In this document: positions 62,230-64,000 of the stretch, piece after piece
Layout of the letters: each line of letters opens with the position of its first letter
How positions within the stretch are numbered: position 1 is the first letter of the stretch
NCBI RefSeq assembly: GCF_017873605.1
Contig: NZ_JAGGKI010000009.1
Coordinates: 186,001-250,000 of the forward strand
Direction: 5' to 3'
Length of the DNA stretch: 64,000 nucleotides
Origin: Paenibacillus lactis
GTDB lineage: Bacteria; Bacillota; Bacilli; Paenibacillales; Paenibacillaceae
Position numbers and translations under genes: made by a program
Notes under the pieces: generated by a model
What the model saw: only the letters and a program-made list of their open reading frames with translations
Told to the model about the DNA's origin: nothing
Database searches by the model: none

Positions 62230-63159
62230 TTATTTGGAGCCCATAAGTCGATTCAGTATTCTTGCTGCAAGCTCCGGGTCTTTCGAGGACATCGCGTTCA
62301 TAATTCTGGAACGCGTCGCGTCATCGACCGTATTCAAGATGGTCATGGTCTTGGCCGGGCTGATTTTGTAAGTCTGCATCAGCAGCTCCGCCGCATTGGT
62401 CGGCGTCATGCCTGCAAACGTCTGATTCAGCTGATTTTTGTCCAGGTTGCTGCTGCTCGTCTTGCTGCTTGCCGCTTCCGTATCATTTTTCTTGATTCGG
62501 GATTGCAGCGCCGCGATCGCCAAGTCCTCGGAGGGCTTGGCATCCTTCAGCATCATCGTGGCTTCCGCCGCTGTCTTTGGGTCCATCTTCTCCAGGATCG
62601 CCACCCGGTTGCTGCTCTTCATCTGGCTCAGCATCAGCACCATTTCCTCAAGGGTCAAATTTTGCATGATCGGCGCAGCCTTGCTTGGACTCATGTCCGC
62701 ATACAGCTTGGCGAGCTCACGGATTTGTTTCGTATACGGATCTTCCTCCTGCTCCGGGCTTCCGGTGTTCTGGTTCTGCAGCGAATCAATCTGGCTCTCC
62801 AGCTCTTTCACTTTGTTCTCCTGGGCGGCTTTCTGCTCGGTGACCTCGCTTAGCGTCTCCTCGCGCTCCGCCAGCTGCTTCTTCAGCTCAACGATCGTCG
62901 CTTCGGCGCTTTCTTCCTGCTCCTTCGCTTCTTTCAGCTTCTGCTCTTCCGGCGTCAGCACCGGATCGGGAACCCAATCCTTCACAATCGGAATTTTGTT
63001 CGCCAGATCGATCATGCCGTCCCGAACATCCGCTCTAAAGAAGATCGCAAGCGCCCCTAGAAGAACGATCGTAAAAATGGCCGGTACGAGAATCAGCAAA
63101 ATCCGTTCAAATCCACCGCTTGATTCTTCCTTATCGAGCGGCATGTCTTTTCTTGCCAC
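62230..63159 (-). CDS. ylxF: MotE/YlxF-like flagellar protein
   Basis: About 309 aa. One membrane helix (ILLILVPAIFTIVLLGALAIFF), a coiled coil (about 75-130) and a C-terminal MgtE-N/FliG-like helical domain (MSPSKAAPIMQNL; MDPKTAAEATMM). The start is GTG 63159: the GGAGG site is 8 bases away, but only 2 from an ATG at 63165. Located between fliJ and fliK like B. subtilis ylxF. Confidence 0.9.
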   Translation of the reverse strand: MARKDMPLDKEESSGGFERILLILVPAIFTIVLLGALAIFFRADVRDGMIDLANKIPIVKDWVPDPVLTPEEQKLKEAKEQEESAEATIVELKKQLAEREETLSEVTEQKAAQENKVKELESQIDSLQNQNTGSPEQEEDPYTKQIRELAKLYADMSPSKAAPIMQNLTLEEMVLMLSQMKSSNRVAILEKMDPKTAAEATMMLKDAKPSEDLAIAALQSRIKKNDTEAASSKTSSSNLDKNQLNQTFAGMTPTNAAELLMQTYKISPAKTMTILNTVDDATRSRIMNAMSSKDPELAARILNRLMGSK

Positions 63160-63204
63160 GTTCATTCCTCCTTCGCGGTCTTAACCCGGCTGCCAACGGA
63201 TTCA

Positions 63205-63648
63205 TTATCGGGCTTTGATCGCAAAACGTACCGTCGCCAGCTCGTCCAGCTCGTTTTGTTCCCGAAGGAGACTTTCATGCCGAAATTTCTCGTGCGATTT
63301 GTCTCTTGCTTTTAACCACACTTTTTCATCCAGCATTTTTTCCGATAAAATCTCCTGCTTCTTCGTAACATTTACATGGGCGAGCCGAATATCATTCCGT
63401 TTCCGCTCAATACACTGCTCCAAGTACTGAGCATAGCTCTGAATATTGCGGATTTCGGCGATTGCCGCGCACCGCGTAACGGCTTCCTGCTCGGCCGCAT
63501 ACATTTGCTCTCGCATCCGGTACAGCTCGGTCAGGCTTTTCTCCTCCGCCTGCAGCTTCCCGATGGCGCTCGACAGCATCCATTCGGCCTGGGTCTTCTC
63601 GTTACTCTTCAGGTCTACGATTTTCTGGAATGCGTATTGAAATTTCAT
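63205..63648 (-). CDS. fliJ: Flagellar export chaperone FliJ
   Basis: 147 aa almost entirely coiled coil (MKFQYAFQKIVDLKSNEKTQAEWML...), the FliJ pattern; it works with the FliI ATPase. It follows fliI by ten bases, as expected. Confidence 0.95.
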   Translation of the reverse strand: MKFQYAFQKIVDLKSNEKTQAEWMLSSAIGKLQAEEKSLTELYRMREQMYAAEQEAVTRCAAIAEIRNIQSYAQYLEQCIERKRNDIRLAHVNVTKKQEILSEKMLDEKVWLKARDKSHEKFRHESLLREQNELDELATVRFAIKAR

Positions 63649-63657
63649 TCTTCAAAG

Positions 63658-64000
63658 TCATCTCCTTGAAAATTCGGAAATCAGACGTTCCTGAACCTCG
63701 GCGAGCGTCGTTTTTTCATTTACTTTCTGCTTCGTATAATCCCATATCCGATGAATGTACTCGATGGATTCGTCGATGTCGGCGTTAGATCCCTGTTGGT
63801 AAGCCCCGATGTTAATTAAATCCTCGGAGTCCTTATATATGGCCATCAAGCGTTTTACGTTTTCCGAAGCCTCAATCTGCTCCTCCGGAGCGATGTCCTT
63901 CATCACGCGGCTGATACTGGCCAGCACGTCGATCGCAGGGAAATGTCCCTTATTGGCGATGCTCCGGTTCAGCACGATATGACCGTCCAGAATCCCCCGC
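63658..64000 (-). CDS. fliI: Flagellum-specific ATP synthase FliI, 5' end cut by window
   Basis: Only the last ~114 residues are in the window. RGILDGHIVLNRSIANKGHFPAID is the typical F1-beta-like block (split here at the window edge), followed by the helical C-terminus ending SEFSRR. The Walker motifs lie outside. Identity is firm from the conserved block and the following fliJ. Confidence 0.95.
   Translation of the reverse strand, partial: RGILDGHIVLNRSIANKGHFPAIDVLASISRVMKDIAPEEQIEASENVKRLMAIYKDSEDLINIGAYQQGSNADIDESIEYIHRIWDYTKQKVNEKTTLAEVQERLISEFSRR

Overview
The window is a stretch of conserved chromosome from an endospore-forming, flagellated Firmicute, most probably Paenibacillus or a close relative. 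The evidence is the SpoIIIE, DpaA/DpaB (dipicolinate), TepA and YlzJ genes, the PolC-type polymerase, FlhF/FlhG, CheC/CheD, FliY and a SigD-SwrB tail, in almost the Bacillus subtilis order, combined with features seen more often in Paenibacillus (DHH oligoribonuclease between rbfA and truB, a FapA gene beside sigD, moderately GC-rich codons). The genus is inferred from gene content, not from a marker comparison. Every gene I can support, 63 in all, lies on the minus strand, so transcription runs from high to low coordinates. Both ends cut a gene: fliI at 64000 and spoIIIE at 1. I see no tRNA, rRNA, IS element, prophage or CRISPR.

Region A (64000 to about 38000) is the 3' two thirds of the fla/che operon. 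It holds export ATPase and chaperone-like parts (fliI, fliJ, motE-like ylxF), hook construction (fliK, flgD, a TIGR02530-type protein, flgE), motor and switch (flbD/swrD, fliL, fliM, fliY, cheY), the export gate (fliO, fliP, fliQ, fliR, flhB, flhA), number and placement control (flhF, flhG), chemotaxis (cheB, cheA, cheW, cheC, cheD) and sigD. After cheD come four extra genes interleaved with sigD and swrB: a two-TM protein, fapA, a small charged protein and a short MltG-like protein. A strong terminator ends the unit.

Region B (about 38000 to 24000) is the rpsB-tsf, pyrH-frr, uppS-cdsA-dxr-rseP, proS and polC series. It joins translation, ribosome recycling, UMP synthesis, and undecaprenyl, phospholipid and isoprenoid precursors. 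Terminators separate rpsB/tsf, tsf/pyrH and frr/uppS, and long inverted repeats fill the rseP-proS and proS-polC gaps. ProS is the short eukaryote/archaeal-like type.

Region C (about 24100 to 12800) is the rimP-nusA-ylxR-ylxQ-infB-rbfA-nrnA-truB-ribF operon. It starts from a near-consensus sigma-A promoter with a leader hairpin, and is followed by rpsO and pnp, each with a terminator.

Region D (12700 to 1) holds ylxY, an M16 peptidase, dut, then the sporulation and lysine/dipicolinate block dpaA-dpaB-dapG-dapA (asd is not in its usual place), RNase J, tepA, ylzJ and spoIIIE.

I found no undescribed multi-gene system. The points most worth a second look are regulatory and evolutionary: the structured leaders and intergenic inverted repeats, the displaced ProRS type, the missing asd, the expanded CheB linker, and the little-characterised genes around sigD. 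TTG starts are frequent and often decide the reading-frame start.
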